Shown here piece by piece: positions 33,922 to 46,646 of a stretch of 64,000 bases of DNA. The DNA is taken from positions 176,241 through 240,240 of the forward strand of contig NW_013547007.1 in the NCBI RefSeq assembly GCF_000711695.1, in the 5' to 3' direction. Numbering within the stretch: the first letter of the stretch is position 1; each line of letters begins with the position of its first letter. The position numbers and the translations under genes were made by a program. The notes beneath the pieces are model-generated. The model made no database searches. It worked only from the letters and a program-made list of their open reading frames with translations, and was not told the DNA's origin. The DNA is from Tilletiaria anomala UBC 951 (lineage: Eukaryota; Basidiomycota; Exobasidiomycetes; Georgefischeriales; Tilletiariaceae).

Positions 33922-34454
33922 TTTCAGACTTGGAACACCAAAGCAGTTTTATGTTTACAGCAGGAAGGGGGTCATGCACTGACTGCGTCGACGTTGTAAA
34001 GGGATAAGGTGCTCCGGGCTGAGCGTCGATGCCTAGGAGATCGTTGTTTGATGTGGTAGCAACAGCCTCGCGCTAGAGTAAGGGGTGACGAAGCCAGCGT
34101 TGACCTGGTGGCGGGTTTTACGCAGAAAGATCGATCTGCACGAGATGACTTGGTGCGCCTGCTGCTGGGGCCAGCCGCGTTTGCGACCACGAGCGGGCCG
34201 CAAACGCATAAGACCCGGCCTGACTAGAATGAGCGGCAGAGTGAAAGGGTGCAAAGGAAGAAGCACTGTGACGCTGCCCAAGCCCTCGATCGCAGTGCCG
34301 CGAGTGCGAACGACTACGTACTGGCTTTAGGCGGCGATCCCTTAACAGCACTTCGTTGAATGCATTCTAAGCAAGGAGACGCAGGCTCTCGACATGGGAA
34401 TCTAACGGCGCTTCGCATCTTGAACACCCTCCTAGGAGTCCTTCGCGCTCGTTT
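33922..34454. other. Intergenic, 533 bp
   Basis: Promoter side of the secreted-type gene. No intact coding sequence. The right end merges into the decayed dehydrogenase copy that follows. Confidence 0.5.
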
Positions 34455-34728
34455 TCACAGGTGCGGCCAACTCCGATGCCGTCAAGCTCGCGTAGGACAA
34501 GCGCCTGTCGATCACATTGAAGGAGGTCTTTTCACACGCGCACCTCGATGTGCTGCGTTCGCTCTACGAAGGACTCACGGCATGTGCAGGAGTAAATGGT
34601 GGCTCGCAGCAAACCTCCACAAGTCGAACATCTCAGAGGTGATTCCAGGCAGCTTGAAAGCCTTGCAGGTCGGGCTCGGCAAGCTCGGTAAGCGCGTCAA
34701 CGTCATTCTCAGACATCGTGAACCTTGA
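34455..34728 (+). pseudogene. C-terminal remnant of a zinc-type alcohol dehydrogenase-like (MDR) gene
   Basis: Short pieces in different frames resemble the end of a medium-chain dehydrogenase. One frame reads ITLKEVFSHAHLDVLRSLYE, like the VFG.VH.PE.R..G..LY segment. Another then reads NLHKSNISEVIPGSLKALQV and GLGKLGKRVNV, like the usual KPN.VEV.PGGL..L..GL..L..GKV.G ending. There is an in-frame TAG between them and no N-terminal part. The fragment lies just upstream of, and in the same orientation as, a longer decayed copy of the same family. The similarity is from memory and weak at the level of single residues. Confidence 0.5.
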
Positions 34729-35371
34729 AGGCGAGCTGCACGTATAGACGGTGACATTGTAATAGACTGGTTCAGGAGCGCGCTTATAAAGGACCCATAA
34801 AAGTAAATTCCTCCGACTAGGACAGCAACGGAACGTGCCCCCCTTTGTAATGGCCCGCCTTTCTGCTTCCAGTCTCGATGCCACACAAGATTAACAGCAT
34901 CCCGCACACCCGTTGATACACTCCTCCTGTTGAAGAGGCCTCAATGACCGATGTCATGCGTGCTTTTGTATAGGTGGCTCGGAAGTCGCACCACCTGACG
35001 GCGTGAGGAGGTCCTGACTGAGGTTGAAGATTGTGAACGCGGCACGCGCCACTCTCGCAAATGACAATTTGAGTATGTAATGACATCGGTGTATCTTTTC
35101 AACTTTGGCCGATCAATATGACCAACCGCGAATTGCTCGAGACACCTTTCTAGCCCCTTGAGCAGATCGCCCGTCTCACCATATCTGCGTGCAGGCTCAG
35201 ACGAGGAGCAGATCAGTGGGTTGCAATCGGCATGTATATGGAGTGTCATAGTTCAAGAACCGAGACTTCCACTTCTCAACCTCAACAGAAGGAGGACTCT
35301 GTTTCGAGCACAAATCGAATCCGCCGTCGCACAGCATAGTCAAGGCATCAAGACATGGCACCCAGCCCAAC
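34729..35371. other. Region between two decayed dehydrogenase copies
   Basis: About 640 bp with no supportable gene. It may be the degraded remainder of the upstream copy or the former promoter of the downstream one. Confidence 0.45.
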
Positions 35372-36350
35372 ATGTCGCTTCCAATGCAACAAAATACAGC
35401 TGTGCTCAACAAGGAAGGCACGCCGCTGGAGGTCACCCCTTTCCGCAGCCTGACCCGGACGATATGTGGATTAAATTACTGGTACTGCCATCAACCCAAT
35501 CGACTGGAAGATCCAAGCAGGCGGATGCTCCATCCCCGAACTTCCCAGCCATTTTAGGCTCCGACGCTGCTGGTGAATCGCCTCCGTCAGGTCGAATGTC
35601 AAGGATTAGCATCTTGGAGCGGGCGCCTTCTTCCAGGGATTCATGTGAGTCGGGACTGGCAAGTGTGACCGCCCTACAGCGAGTCGACAATGTGGCTGAC
35701 ATTCGTTGTGAGTACGCTTGTGCTCACTCCGCAGCTGCGGATTCGAGAAGTGCACGTTCCAGCAATATGCCATCGCGCCCGCCAAAGTCTTCGGTCAGCT
35801 GCGATGTAATGTCAGAGACGATGAAGCGGCGGGCCTGTCGCCGGCGCCGATCGCAAGGGTAACAATGCTGTACCCCAAGAAGGGCGCGCGCTAGTTGCTG
35901 GCGCCTTGGGAAGTGAACCGCGACAAGCTCAGCGCAGATAAGGCTGTCGTTGTACTCGGCGGCTCCTCGTCGGTGGGTTGAACACGATCCAGCTCACGCG
36001 TCTGTCCGGATTCGAAATCATCACCAACGCCTCCTCCGCACACTTAAAGCGACTCACGAAGCTCGGCAGCAGAAAGATACATTCGTCACACTCGTGCTGC
36101 AGGCCAAACAGTCGGTCATAAACGCCAGCCAGCCGCCTGTTACGTTAAAGCGTGTCTTTGGACTCGGCCACGTCCGGCACGTCCGGCATTTGGCCGAGGG
36201 CTACTATGTAGCTGTCGGCGGCGAGGACGGCTGGATAGCAAAAGACACGTGTACTCATCGTGCCGGAAATCGTACCCGGTGGCTTGGCTGCGGCGCAGGC
36301 AGCGCTGGGCAAGAGCAAAAAGAGCGTGAGCAAGGTCAGGCTGGTTATCC
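35372..36350 (+). pseudogene. Near full-length decayed zinc-type alcohol dehydrogenase-like (MDR) gene
   Basis: Family blocks occur in the right order but in changing frames. They are: start MSLPMQQNTAVLNKEGTPLE; FPQPDPDDMWIKLLV; AINPIDWKIQAGG in the next frame; PAILGSDAAG in another; FFQGFM; TFQQYAIAPAKVFGQ; LYPKKGAR then a stop; LAPWEVNRDKLSADKAVVVL followed by GGSSSVG and a stop; IQLTRLSGFEIITNAS; and the tail VPGGLAAAQAALGKSKK. Two GTGAGT donors (near 35645 and 35708) with CTACAG and CCGCAG acceptors suggest the ancestral gene had an intron around 35645-35735, but introns cannot repair all the shifts. The GGSSSVG nucleotide-binding loop is followed directly by a stop. A functional product is very unlikely. 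Confidence 0.78.
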
Positions 36351-36546
36351 TAATTCAAAAGTCGGCATAAGGTGTTGTGATCTTAGTAAAACTGAAAGGA
36401 CATACATTCGTATGCATAGGAGCGAATAAATTCAACTTCGACTCGCGATGGAAATGCATCTTCGCGTAATGGTATCTTGGCTACAGAACAATGATACTTC
36501 AGAAGCCTTACGAGATCTACCCGGCGAGGTAAACCGTCCTGTACTT

Positions 36547-37422
36547 TCACTTATCGTTTTCAGACTCGTCCAAGCAGATACACGCAGCGACCATGAGCGC
36601 TGCATCGACGCCGGGCGCAACTGGAGGGAAAGGGAGAACGAGTCAGCACTGGCTCGCCCCTGACCAACGCATGCGTCGGATACTCACTTGTGACGAAGTA
36701 AGTCTGCTGGTCCCAAAGCAGCTGCCCGGCGTTCATGAAGCTCCTTGATATGTGCGCGACGGGGATGCCCTGGGCGGTGGTGATGGATGCCTTTCGATCG
36801 AACCAGTCGCCTTTGATGTGCAGCTCCATCTCCTCGCCTGCTCCCGCAAGGTTCCTGAACGTGACCTTGAGGTTGGCGCCAAACCCGAATTTGGATTTGA
36901 TGTTGAAGAGCGTCTGCCCGTTCGCGTCAATACCGTCGTAGGACGTGTGAAGCGACATGAGCGCCTTCTTCAGCATGAACACCGGCTGGCCGTAGGCGTC
37001 GTTCAGCACCTTCTTCGAGTGCAGCGAGAATGCCTTGCCGTCCACTTCGAACACTTTCTGGCCTGTGCCGGCATCCTGTTGGTTATGCATTAAGGTGGAC
37101 CAAATCAGTATGGCCTATTTCCGAAAGAGATGACAGTACTCTGGCGTGACGCTCACCTTGATAGAATAGTCATCTGAGGAGAAGGACATCTTTCGTTCTC
37201 GTACCTGCACGTTTACAGATGTCCATACCATACAATCAGCAATAAATACACAAGGTGACCCCGGCCCGGCCGGAGCTACACTGTCATCTGGCCAAAGATG
37301 CGCACCTTGAGCGCCATCTGCTGCTGATGCTTCGTGAATGTAGGGATGACTCCAATGGGCCGGCCGAGGCTTTCCAGCGTGGGCGGGGGCTTCGCGGGGG
37401 TGCTGCTACCAAAGAGGCCCAT
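36547..37422 (-). CDS. LURP-one-related (DUF567/LOR, Tubby-like fold) protein
   Basis: Four exons: 37306-37422, 37157-37204, 36688-37075 and 36547-36620. The introns are 101, 81 and 67 nt with phases 0, 0 and 1, giving 208 residues. Start MGLFGSSTPAKPP. The family signature runs through KMSFSSDDYSIKDAGTGQKV, FEVDGKAFSLHSKKVLNDA, YGQPVFMLKKALMSLHTSYD, LKVTFRNLAGAGEEM and, after the last splice, TIAPGVDAALMVAACICLDE, which is the usual C-terminal helix of the barrel. LOR proteins resemble Tubby and phospholipid scramblase in fold and may bind phosphoinositides or sit at membranes; their role in fungi is poorly known. The short second exon (48 nt) and the terminal exon are too small to show as separate open frames. 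Confidence 0.9.
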
Positions 37423-38824
37423 TGTAGCTATGCTGCTGCGGTTTGCTGGGATCGGGCAGTGCGGCTCCAGAAAAGCTAATTGAGCGAAGGATGCTGCGAA
37501 GATCGGTAGAGCAGGATGAAATCAAAGACGATAATGTTGGTCACCCCTTTGGCGGCTTATATATCCTAGCTGACCTGCACATCTCATCATCATGTCATGG
37601 TCATGTCTGTGATACGCCGAATCCAGGCTTTCCAAGCAGACGCCCGAGGCTGGCAGGCAGGTCGCACTGCAGCACAGCCATGCGTGGCACAAGGCTATAT
37701 ATTAAGACTCAACACGAGCCGCGCTTGCGCCCTGCAGGACTATTCAGTTCCAGGACGAACCGACGTATAGCCTGCTCGCTGCTTGGACAGTGCACAGCCT
37801 GATGAAGGCACAGCACAGCCAGGCAACGCACAGCCTAAAACATTGCCTCGTCTCCTGCTCGGAAGTCGAACCTCGGAAGTCGAACCTCGGAAATCGGAAG
37901 GGGCAAGTCTTTCGTGGTTCGTGCGCAGAGTCTCTCCATTAATCCATCGGTCACTTTTCATGTTGAATTCTCCTCAAGAGCCTCCCCACACACTCTCTCG
38001 AGTCTTAAGACTCTTCACTGACTCCAAGCCCCAATAAAGTCAACCTGATGGGTCCAAAAGAGGCGCCAGTATTGACCGGCTCAAGGGGATTGCTGCAGCA
38101 ACCTGACCATTCCAGGAACCCCATCGCCGTCTCGAATAGCTATAGGTCCCCGTTGAGGAGAGTCTCCGACTCCACATGACGACGGTTCTGTGCTCCATGC
38201 AGGCATCCTGATTGTCGCGCAAAGACAGCGACCTGCAGCTGTATGAAGAAGGTTTAGCGTTGATTTAGTCGCATGAGACCGGTTATTGGCAGCAATTCAT
38301 TTTTCGGTCGGGGAACTTTCACCAAAAAGGAAGACATCGTCGCATATTCACATCGTAAATGCGTGTTTGATCAAGGGTTCGTGACCCGACCCAACCTATG
38401 AATTGTCGCGGATGTACGTACTGCTCTTCTTCAGCGTTGAGCTTGCTTATAGTTCATCAGATATCCTGACGGGTCAAGTCGAGTTCGCCTTCCGTAGGCC
38501 GCATGCAGGATAGCCGTCGGTACATAGCTTCGGCCCCATAGCAAGCTGTAAGCGATATGGCACGATAAGCCGTGTTGCCCAGTGTGCGACTCATTACATT
38601 TTACGAACGCTCAGCAGAGTGACAAGAACAAAGGATGTTTGTGAAGAATGAGGGAAAGAGGAGCAAAGAATGACTAAAATGCTACAGTGATGATTGTGTT
38701 GGAAGAGTTGCAATTCTGCAATGTTTGGATAAAAAGAAATAGACTTGCGATGTCGAAGTGGTGTAGTCGAAGTATTCTGTGGCACGGTGCAGCGCTCATG
38801 AATGCTTGGGCCAAAAGAAGGCTG
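37423..38824. other. Intergenic, 1.4 kb
   Basis: No coding sequence supported. A short tandem duplication, CGGAAGTCGAACCT twice in a row, lies near 37860-37888, and CACAGC words recur at about 37790-37830. The right part is the 3' flank of the large disordered-protein gene. Confidence 0.55.
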
Positions 38825-41800
38825 TCAATAAAGCGAGCCCTTGAGGCTGCGCGGCCATCCATAGTTGAGGAACTCGTCGTCCGCTTTGAGCTTCTCGATG
38901 TGCAGGCGGCGCTCCATCTCTTTCTCCTCCTTGATGCGACGCTCGCGCACAACGCGCGCTTTCGCCTGTGCGGCGACCGCAGCCGCCTTGCTCAAGTTCG
39001 ACGCCGCGGCGCCTGGCCGGATCTTCTTGCCGTCCTCGCCCTTCTCGACGAGGCCAATGCTACTGACGGCGCCCTGCGACCAAAGGTCCGCATCGTCGTC
39101 CACGGGCGTTCCATCGTCGCCGTCGCCGTGGTCGTCGGTGTGGCTGCTGGCCAGCGAGCGCGTGGAGCACGAGCGCGACGTGCGCCGAAAGCCACCCAAG
39201 CGACCGTACGGGTCTGGTGAGCGCGAGAGCCGTTGGCTGGATGCCATGCGGCCATGACTCTTAGAGTGTCGCATCGCGACCTCCGACAGGCCCCGATCGG
39301 AACAGGTTGATCGTAGCGGGTCGCGCCTACCCGCTGGACTGGGTCCAGGCTGACGTGGACGAGCTGGTTCGTACCATGCGTCATCTTCGTAGTCATCGTC
39401 CGCCAGGCCCACCGTCTTGTCTGTCGTGGCCATCTCAGATGCAGCCCGTCGATGATGAGACCGCGTGGCATGTCTGCTGCTGCAATTCAAAGGACTCTTG
39501 GTTTTGTAACTCGCGGTGCTGGGATGCACAATTTCTTGCCCGGCAGCCCGCGTGGTGGCGCGTTTCTTCTGGATCGCCGTCTTGCGCTCCTCCTCTGCCT
39601 CCTCTTCCGCATTCAGGCCACCGTCCTCTTCTTCCTCTTCTTCCTCCGCTTCCGGCTGATCGCCTCTGCGACGTCGCTCACTGGCAGTTTCCTCATCTGA
39701 GCTGATCGACTCGGGCTCGGGCGACTCGGGCAACAGGATGCTGTCGACACCCATCCATGAGCGACCTTCCTGCGGACGATCGGGCCGCCTGCCGAGCTGG
39801 GGCAAAGGCAGAGGCACGACCATGTGACCCTTTGCGTCTGGCTTGCGCGGTAGAAGTGGACTCGGCGTGGGCAGGCTGATCGAAGGATCGCCAAGCTTGT
39901 TCTTGTCTACGGGGAGCAGCGAAAGATATGCACTCTCGACTTTTGCCTGCGCGGGTGTGGACGGCACATTCGAGGCAGAGGGTGAACTTCCGCGGGGTAC
40001 ACGCCGTGGAGGCGTTGATGTCCGATGCAAATGCCTGTCTTCATTGCTGTTCGTTTTCCGCAGGTCATTGCGCATTGCGGAAGTGCGTTGAGGAGCATTG
40101 ATCAGACGCTCTTTTGACGTAGGAGCCGAAGGTGTACTGCTGCCAGACTCGGGGACGGCAGTGAACTGATTCTCTCTCTCCCTGTCCTCTTCTGTGCTTT
40201 GGCTTGCGATCGTCTTGACGCTCTCCGACATGCTTGCCTGTCGTTTCGCATGGTTCTGTTTGTGGGCATTGTGGATGACTTCCCACCCGAGCGCTGCGAC
40301 CTCCTCCTCGTGGCGCCGCCTGACTTCTTCTGCCTTCTCAAGTGGAAGGCCAAGTCCGAGCGTCGTTTTTCTTTGCGGAACGGGGCGTTTAGGACCTTCG
40401 GAGGAAGATGTTACCACCTGGCCTGCAGAAGCAGGGGAAGCGATAGAAGATGAATCTCCCAAGAGGTGAGGGGGCATCGTTGTGAGGGATGCAGCATCGT
40501 CTTGTGCTGCGCCTGTTTCGGCTTTCATTCTTTGCCCTGTCGCTGCCTCCTCGAAAGATCCTCGTGAAGGCTCAATTGCCATGCTTCGGCGTGCTTCCCG
40601 TGCGAGCAATGCGTAGCCCCACTCATCATAGCTGACGTCTCCCAGGTCCACATCCGGATCGTCAACGCGCCGAGCCTTGATCTTCGTGCCATCCAGGAGC
40701 GTGACCATGCCAGTACCGCCAGGTCTCGCAGCTAGAATCAGGTCGCGTCGCCGCCTGCGATCAAGACGCTCGTCTTCATCCCCCGAGCCGCTGCGACTCG
40801 ACGGCCGACTGCGGGTGGACCTTTGCCAACCTTTGCGCTTAAAGCTGCGTTCGCGGCTCATCGCGGAAGATGGCCATTGCATGTTATCCCCGAGTTGTTG
40901 CCTTTCGGCACGTGAGCGCCTGTCAGACTCCATCGAGGACATCAAGCCGAGCGTACCGGTGCTGATGCGGCGGACGAGCGGTGCGCTAAGCGCTTCTTTC
41001 GAAAGCGCCTCAGCGTCTTCTCGATGGTACTTTCGTTTGGAATAGAGCAATCCTTTGTACGCCACCGGCTTGAAGATGCCAGAGGGCATGCCCATCAGAT
41101 ACCTGCAAAGCGCAGAGACGACGATCAGCAATGTCGCTCGAAGGTCGCCCGTATGACAATTAGTCTCAAGGACTCACCACTTGCTCCTTCCCCACCTGCC
41201 AAAGTCACTGTCGTCGTCGCTGTCGCAAGCAGACTTGGACGTCATCGAGTCGGCCCTCTCCATCCTCCGTGGGCGCAATAGGGGCTGCGCACTGCTGGCC
41301 GCCGGCGCAGTGTGTAGCGGAGACACCTGCTCGTATGCAGCACTCGAAGCGACGGCCACCGAGGGCAAGCCGCAGCCATCATCCGGTGCAACGCTCGGAG
41401 AAAGTCGGGCTGCGCTGCTGATCGTCTTGATTTCTAACGTGGCTGTCTCCACAGATGTGAGTGACGCCGCGCCGGAAGAAAGGCCAAGCCCCCTGTCCAT
41501 AGCCTCGCCGACTTGCACGTTCTTTCCATTCTCATTCCCATTTGCAAGCGCATCAGTGCTCTCTTTCGAAGCTGGAATCGAGCCGAGCAACAGGCCAGAC
41601 GACAGGATGCCCGCGCCAAGCGCGCTCGCTAGCCCTCCCCCTTTTCCGCTGCCGCTGCTATTGGGCGTGAGCACGATAGAATTGGAAGACTCGTCGTGCA
41701 TCATCATGGACGCAGCAGCAGGGCGCTGAAAGTCGTCAAGCGAGCCTACCTCCCAATGTGCGTCAGGGAAAGGAGCAAAACGGATCTTGGGGCTGCGCAA

Positions 41801-43465
41801 CTCCTGACTGGCAAGCGTTGGACTCGGCGGCGCGCTGATCACAGAGACGCCGTCATCAGGGACAGACAGCACGCTTGCCGCTCCTCCCTGGGCACTTGTC
41901 GTGCTGGGGGCGGCGCTGGACGACGAGGGCTGCGCGCGCATGTGTCGCTCGCGAGTGGCGCTGCTTCGACTCGAGCTCCGCAGGAGCTTCGCTGAAACCC
42001 CTGAGGGCTCGTCCTCGTCCTCGTTCTCGTCCTCGGCTCCTTCAAGTCGTAAGACGGTGCCGCCCGCAGAGCTGCGCCTGCGCATCTTGACCTGACCGCT
42101 AGCAAGCGCTTGTGCAGCCTCCATGGATCTGCGCGTGTTTATGATCGCGTTGATGGCAGCGAGCTCCTCTGGATCAAGCGGCTCGTCCAGCTCATCTTCA
42201 GCCTCCTCCTCCTCCTCGGCCTTCTGCTCCTTGCCGGGTTTGGAAGCGTCCTCTTTGCTCTGACGCATCATCTCGCGCTCCTGCTCCTCCATGCGCTGCC
42301 GTTCCCTTTGCTTCTCTCGCTCGCGCTTCTTGTCGACGACGGGCAGGACGGTCTGCGTGCCGCTGCCATTCCCCCATCCGCCGAGGATGGCCATCTGCGC
42401 ATTGAAGTTGATATCTCCCATGCCGAGCATCAGTGCCTTCTTAGGGATCCCCCACACTTTTTCCTTCTCCGCGAGCCGCTCGCGTTCCTTGGCGAGCTCC
42501 TTCTCGCGCATCTCGCGCTCCTTTTCGCGTTGCTTTTCCTTTTCGCGCGCGATGCGTGCTCGCTCCTCCGCCTTGTCCTTCTCGCTCGGGACAGCTGGGA
42601 TTTTTGTGTGCAACGTCCCGTCTTTCCCCTCGGTTGTCCAAACCACGTTAGCTGCCTTGGATGAGGCTAACGGGTTCAAGAGGATCGAAGGCGGCAGAGA
42701 GGAGGGCGGGGCTATGCCTTCCCTGTCCTTATCCTTTTGCTCTAACTGCGAGCTGCCATGGCTGGCGTGAGATTGTAAGCTGGGCATCCAAGTGGAGGGA
42801 GAGGCGATGGAAGAGAGTGTGCTGGACATGGCAGACGCTGCCATGGCTGCTGCTCCTGGCTTACTTGAGGACGGGGCAGCAGGTGGCGGTGCCGGAAAGG
42901 ATGGAGTTGCTCCCAATACTGAGACAGACTGAGCAGTGTTGCTGGATGATGGAGAAGCGGCCGCTGCGGCCGCTGCACTGATGGAGCGCAACCCGCTTGC
43001 AACGTCGATGGATGATTTGCTGCTCGATGGGTTCATGAAACGTGAAGCGAGTCCAGTCGGGCGCGAGCCTCCTGGTACTGACGAGCGAACATCGAGGGAA
43101 GGCAAGCTGCCGGATGATGTCATGTCATATGACGTCCGCGGGTCCTTAACGACCTTCATGGGTTCTGCGGAAGCTGAGGGACATGTAGCGGAAGTCGTCG
43201 AGGTCGCAGCTCCTGTGGAAGCTCGACGGGCTGGTTGCATATCGCCGAGCTTGTGCGCCGAGGTGCTTGCCTCAGCTTCATCCTTGGGCGTGCCTGTAGT
43301 GATGGCCTTTCGGTCCACGAAAGTAGCCGGTTCGGATGGCCTGATGGTTGCATTTGACAAGCTGTTCTCCATCTTGGTGGAGTGGCCGAACGAGGGGGCA
43401 GGTACTTCTGTCTCGGGAGCGACGATGACCGCTTCGGCGCTAGCAGACGCAGCTGCGACGGCCAT
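38825..43465 (-). CDS. Large disordered protein with charged coiled-coil core, function unknown
   Basis: Two exons, 41178-43465 and 38825-41102, joined over a 75-nt phase-2 intron (GTGAGT...TTTGCAG), give 1521 residues. ATG 43465 sits in a near-ideal context (GCCGCCGCTATGG) although the frame stays open further upstream. Most of the sequence is Ser/Ala-rich. Around residues 310-400 lies a highly charged Lys/Glu/Arg helix region (EKEKQREKEREMREKELAKE) that frames the conserved-looking block WGIPKKALMLGMGDINFNAQ. The splice junction joins FGRWGRSKW to YLMGMPSGIFKPVAYKGLLY, another ordered patch. A Glu run (QPEAEEEEEEEDGG) lies in exon 2, and the C-terminus has a further charged helix ending LNYGWPRSLKGSLY. 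I recognise no family; a cytoskeletal or signalling scaffold is only a guess. Confidence 0.8.
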
Positions 43466-45647
43466 AGCGGCGGCAGTCAAAGTGTAGCCAGGACCAGCCT
43501 GTGATGATGAATCAGCTTCCTCCCCAGATGCACGGGTGAAAGTCTGTATACCCCCAGAGAATGACAGCTATCGTGAGCAGCGATGGCGTGCGGTCCATCA
43601 ACTTTGGATTACCAACAATTTTCCAGGAGGCTTCACTTCAGGTTCTCCGGGCTGCTACAATAACCTAATGCTATCGAGGCCGGGGCTTCGCGAGGAGCTA
43701 TTGCACTCTCATCGAGACTCGGGTGAGCGCAGCACCGTAGAGGGTTGCTGCGATCTTTTACCCGCACGGATGGCTGACGGAGAGAAACGGCGCCGACCCC
43801 GTGACTGTTCAGACTGCCGGCTGCAGGTGTAAGTGATGGATGTGGCAACAGCAACGCCAGACTCAAGCGATGGTCGAAAAGTGTAAATACCATCGAATCG
43901 CCGGGAAAGACGAGGGGCGACATGCGAGAGCGAGTGCGTGATGTGATGGGTGGGCTACACATACACAACTGTAAAAGCCCACGCGACTGGCGGTTACCCA
44001 GCTATGGCTTGGCACTGGCATAAACTGTACCCCCGGAACTGGATTGGATTGCTGTTTGGCCATTGGGACGCGACTGCACCGTGACAATCAACTTACAAAC
44101 TGCAAAGCACGCTTTCCTGACTCCGTGTCTCGTTCTGTCTCTAGCCTCGCCAGGATCCCTCCCACAAGCACTACTGGTGGATCTCGTCTATAATCTACAT
44201 GTGGCGCCTCGCTCTTTCACATCATCACTCAACCATGTACACTCTGCTCGCGCTAAAATGTGCAGTTACCTGGCGCACCCGCACTGTGAGACAGAGCAGT
44301 TTAGATTGGAGTCTGGAGAGCCCCTTTTCTTTCTTTTTGGGTGGTCCACAATCTGATTCCAGCCAGCCCATTTGAACTCTGTAGGCGGCTCAAGCACTGC
44401 AGGAGCGTGTCCATGGAAAAGGTGCTAAGCGCTTGAGCTGGCTTGAAGGCCAGTGTATTTTGGGTCAGCCCGGCTTTTATCACGCAGGCGGGCTGTGCGA
44501 GGGGGAATCAGACAGATGTGACATTTTGCCAACAGGATGCTTGATCACAAGGAAACATTTCGGTCGACTGCGCCAGTAGTGCACCGCAAAAAGAGATTGC
44601 GATAAGGTGCCCTGGAGCCCGCGTAATTGCCCTGCAGCGCGCTGCGGTGATTTAAATCCGACGCCGCGGCAGAGTGAGCCGGGGACTCGGGGACTCTCTA
44701 TCCTTCGACTTAATCGACGTCGTTCATCACCATCACTTGAATGTGATGCTGCACGAAGATGCGACAGCTTTTGCAAATAGCCGGCCCAGGCTTCTTGTGT
44801 CGCTACACGTCAAAAGTTGCAAGAGTATATGTGTTCATTATGTGCTGTTAAATTGTTGTGATATCTGCGGTGTGAGTGCATAATTCAACCATTGGGAAAT
44901 GGTAGAAACAGGGGAGAGAGTGCCGCTGTGCCTGGAAACCGCCACACTCGGACGCCGGAGGCTGCAGGATGCCTCCTCACTCCGGGCCGTCACTCCACTA
45001 AGACTCTCTACGTACTATTATTGGTACGTACGGTCTCGACTCTGCACTCTTTGTGCAGCATTCTCCTCGATATGCTCCAGGCTTCTTCTCTTCACAAGGA
45101 GTGAGAAGTGACGCAGTTGAATCGTGCCCCTCACGATGCCATTCAGATTGGAGGATGGCGTATAAACGTTGCCCGCTGATGTCGCGTCGTCGATATCAAA
45201 TTCACCGCCTCGCCCTCGACCCGAGATGGAAGCGTCAGTCGCATCAACACTCTTTCTGTTGATGCGGATCTAGCCGCTTCCCCGTAGCTCATACCCTTGA
45301 CCCGCTGGCATGACTTTATCGAACCTGGAGCCTGGAACCCCGGCCGGGCGCAAATGTAACACCTCGGCGCGCCGCACCTGGGAACTTTAGGTCACACAGT
45401 AGGTAATCGGACACTGTGGCTGAGTCCTTCGAAGAGGAAATAGAGCACATTTAAAGATATCCCGATAATGCTTTGTTCGATTTTGCCAAATTCATTTCTC
45501 CTAGTCCAGAGATACCCTCTAGTTCCACATTTATTGAGAGAGAGAATGGTTGCAGAATGCAAAGTCGACGTTTCGCGAGAACAGACGAGAAGGATTCTGT
45601 TGTTGCGATGGCACTTTTTTTTCCATGCCGCCTTGTGCCACCGACGT
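43466..45647. other. Intergenic, 2.2 kb
   Basis: Holds the promoter of the large disordered-protein gene and the 3' flank of a short-chain dehydrogenase. No open frame here has a recognisable domain or a consistent exon chain. An extra 5' exon of the large gene cannot be excluded. Confidence 0.55.
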
Positions 45648-46646
45648 TCAGACACATCGCCCGCCATCGACCGGCAAGTCGATCCCGCTGATGAATTCCG
45701 ACTTGGGATCTGCCAGGAACAAGCAAGCATTGGCAATATCCGTTCCTTCAGAGAGTCGACCGAGGGGGACGGAGTCGTTGAACTGCTTCAGTTGCGCGGC
45801 CGTTAGTGTATCACCCGACTCCTTAGCGCCTGCAAACTTCGACAGCAAAGGCGTGTTACCTGCGACTGGGTTCACGCAGTCTACAGGGAGGACACGATCA
45901 ATGAAAATCGAGGCCAGCAGAGTCAGTAGCCAGCGTAGATCCAGAGGAGCGCACTTTGGTCGGGGTACGGCTCGCGTCTAAGCTCACTGAACCGAATCTT
46001 GTCCTTGGCAAATTCCAATGCCATGGCTTTGCTTGCAGTGGATACTGCTCCTTTGGACGCATTGTCTTCGTATGTAAGGAGGCAGAAGAAAGGCGACGTG
46101 GCCGTGATGGTCAGCCTTGCCGTGTGCGTGCAGACGGTACGGGCTGTTGCACATTGCACACTCACACCACGTCAGCTGGGGTCTGGGCCTGATGGCGGCT
46201 GTCGAGGAGATTTGAATGAAACTGCCCCCTGTGCTCGCTTTCTGCATGACCGGCACGATTACCTTTGCAGAGAGGTAGATGCTCTTGACGTTGATGTTGA
46301 ATACCCGGTCAAACTCGTCCTCGGTCACGCTGAGCGTGGGCTTGTTCGAGTACGTCCAGCCTGCATTGTTCACAACGACGTTGGGTGCCTTCTTGAACAG
46401 CTCCTTAGCATATGCTACGGCATCGTGCCAGGTTTTCTCGCTCGTCACGTCGCCATTCATCTGATATGCCTCTGGCTGCACGCCTGTGATGACACCGTTG
46501 CCGGGCGCCGTCAGATCAACAGAGAGGACTTGGGCGCCATGGGCAACAAATTGCTCGACAATTGCGCGCCCAAAACCCTGCCCGCCGCCTGTCACGATGG
46601 CAATTACGCCAGTGAGACGCTGTGAAGAGACTGATGAAGTGGTCAT
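45648..46646 (-). CDS. Short-chain dehydrogenase/reductase (classical SDR)
   Basis: Three exons: 46166-46646, 45988-46065 and 45648-45880. The introns are 46066-46165 (100 nt) and 45881-45987 (107 nt), both phase 1 with GTGAG donors, giving 263 residues. An in-frame ATG at 46697 would add 17 residues. The Rossmann motif is TGGGQGFG, followed by NNAGW, ISSTAA (catalytic Ser region) and, across intron 1, WYNASKGAVSTASKAMALEF with the Tyr-x3-Lys pair. Across intron 2 the frame reads KIRFNCVNPVAGNTPLL, and it ends GIDLPVDGGRCV. It resembles FabG-like NAD(P)H-dependent reductases; the substrate cannot be told. The agreement of family sequence across both splice sites makes the exon model strong. 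Confidence 0.92.
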
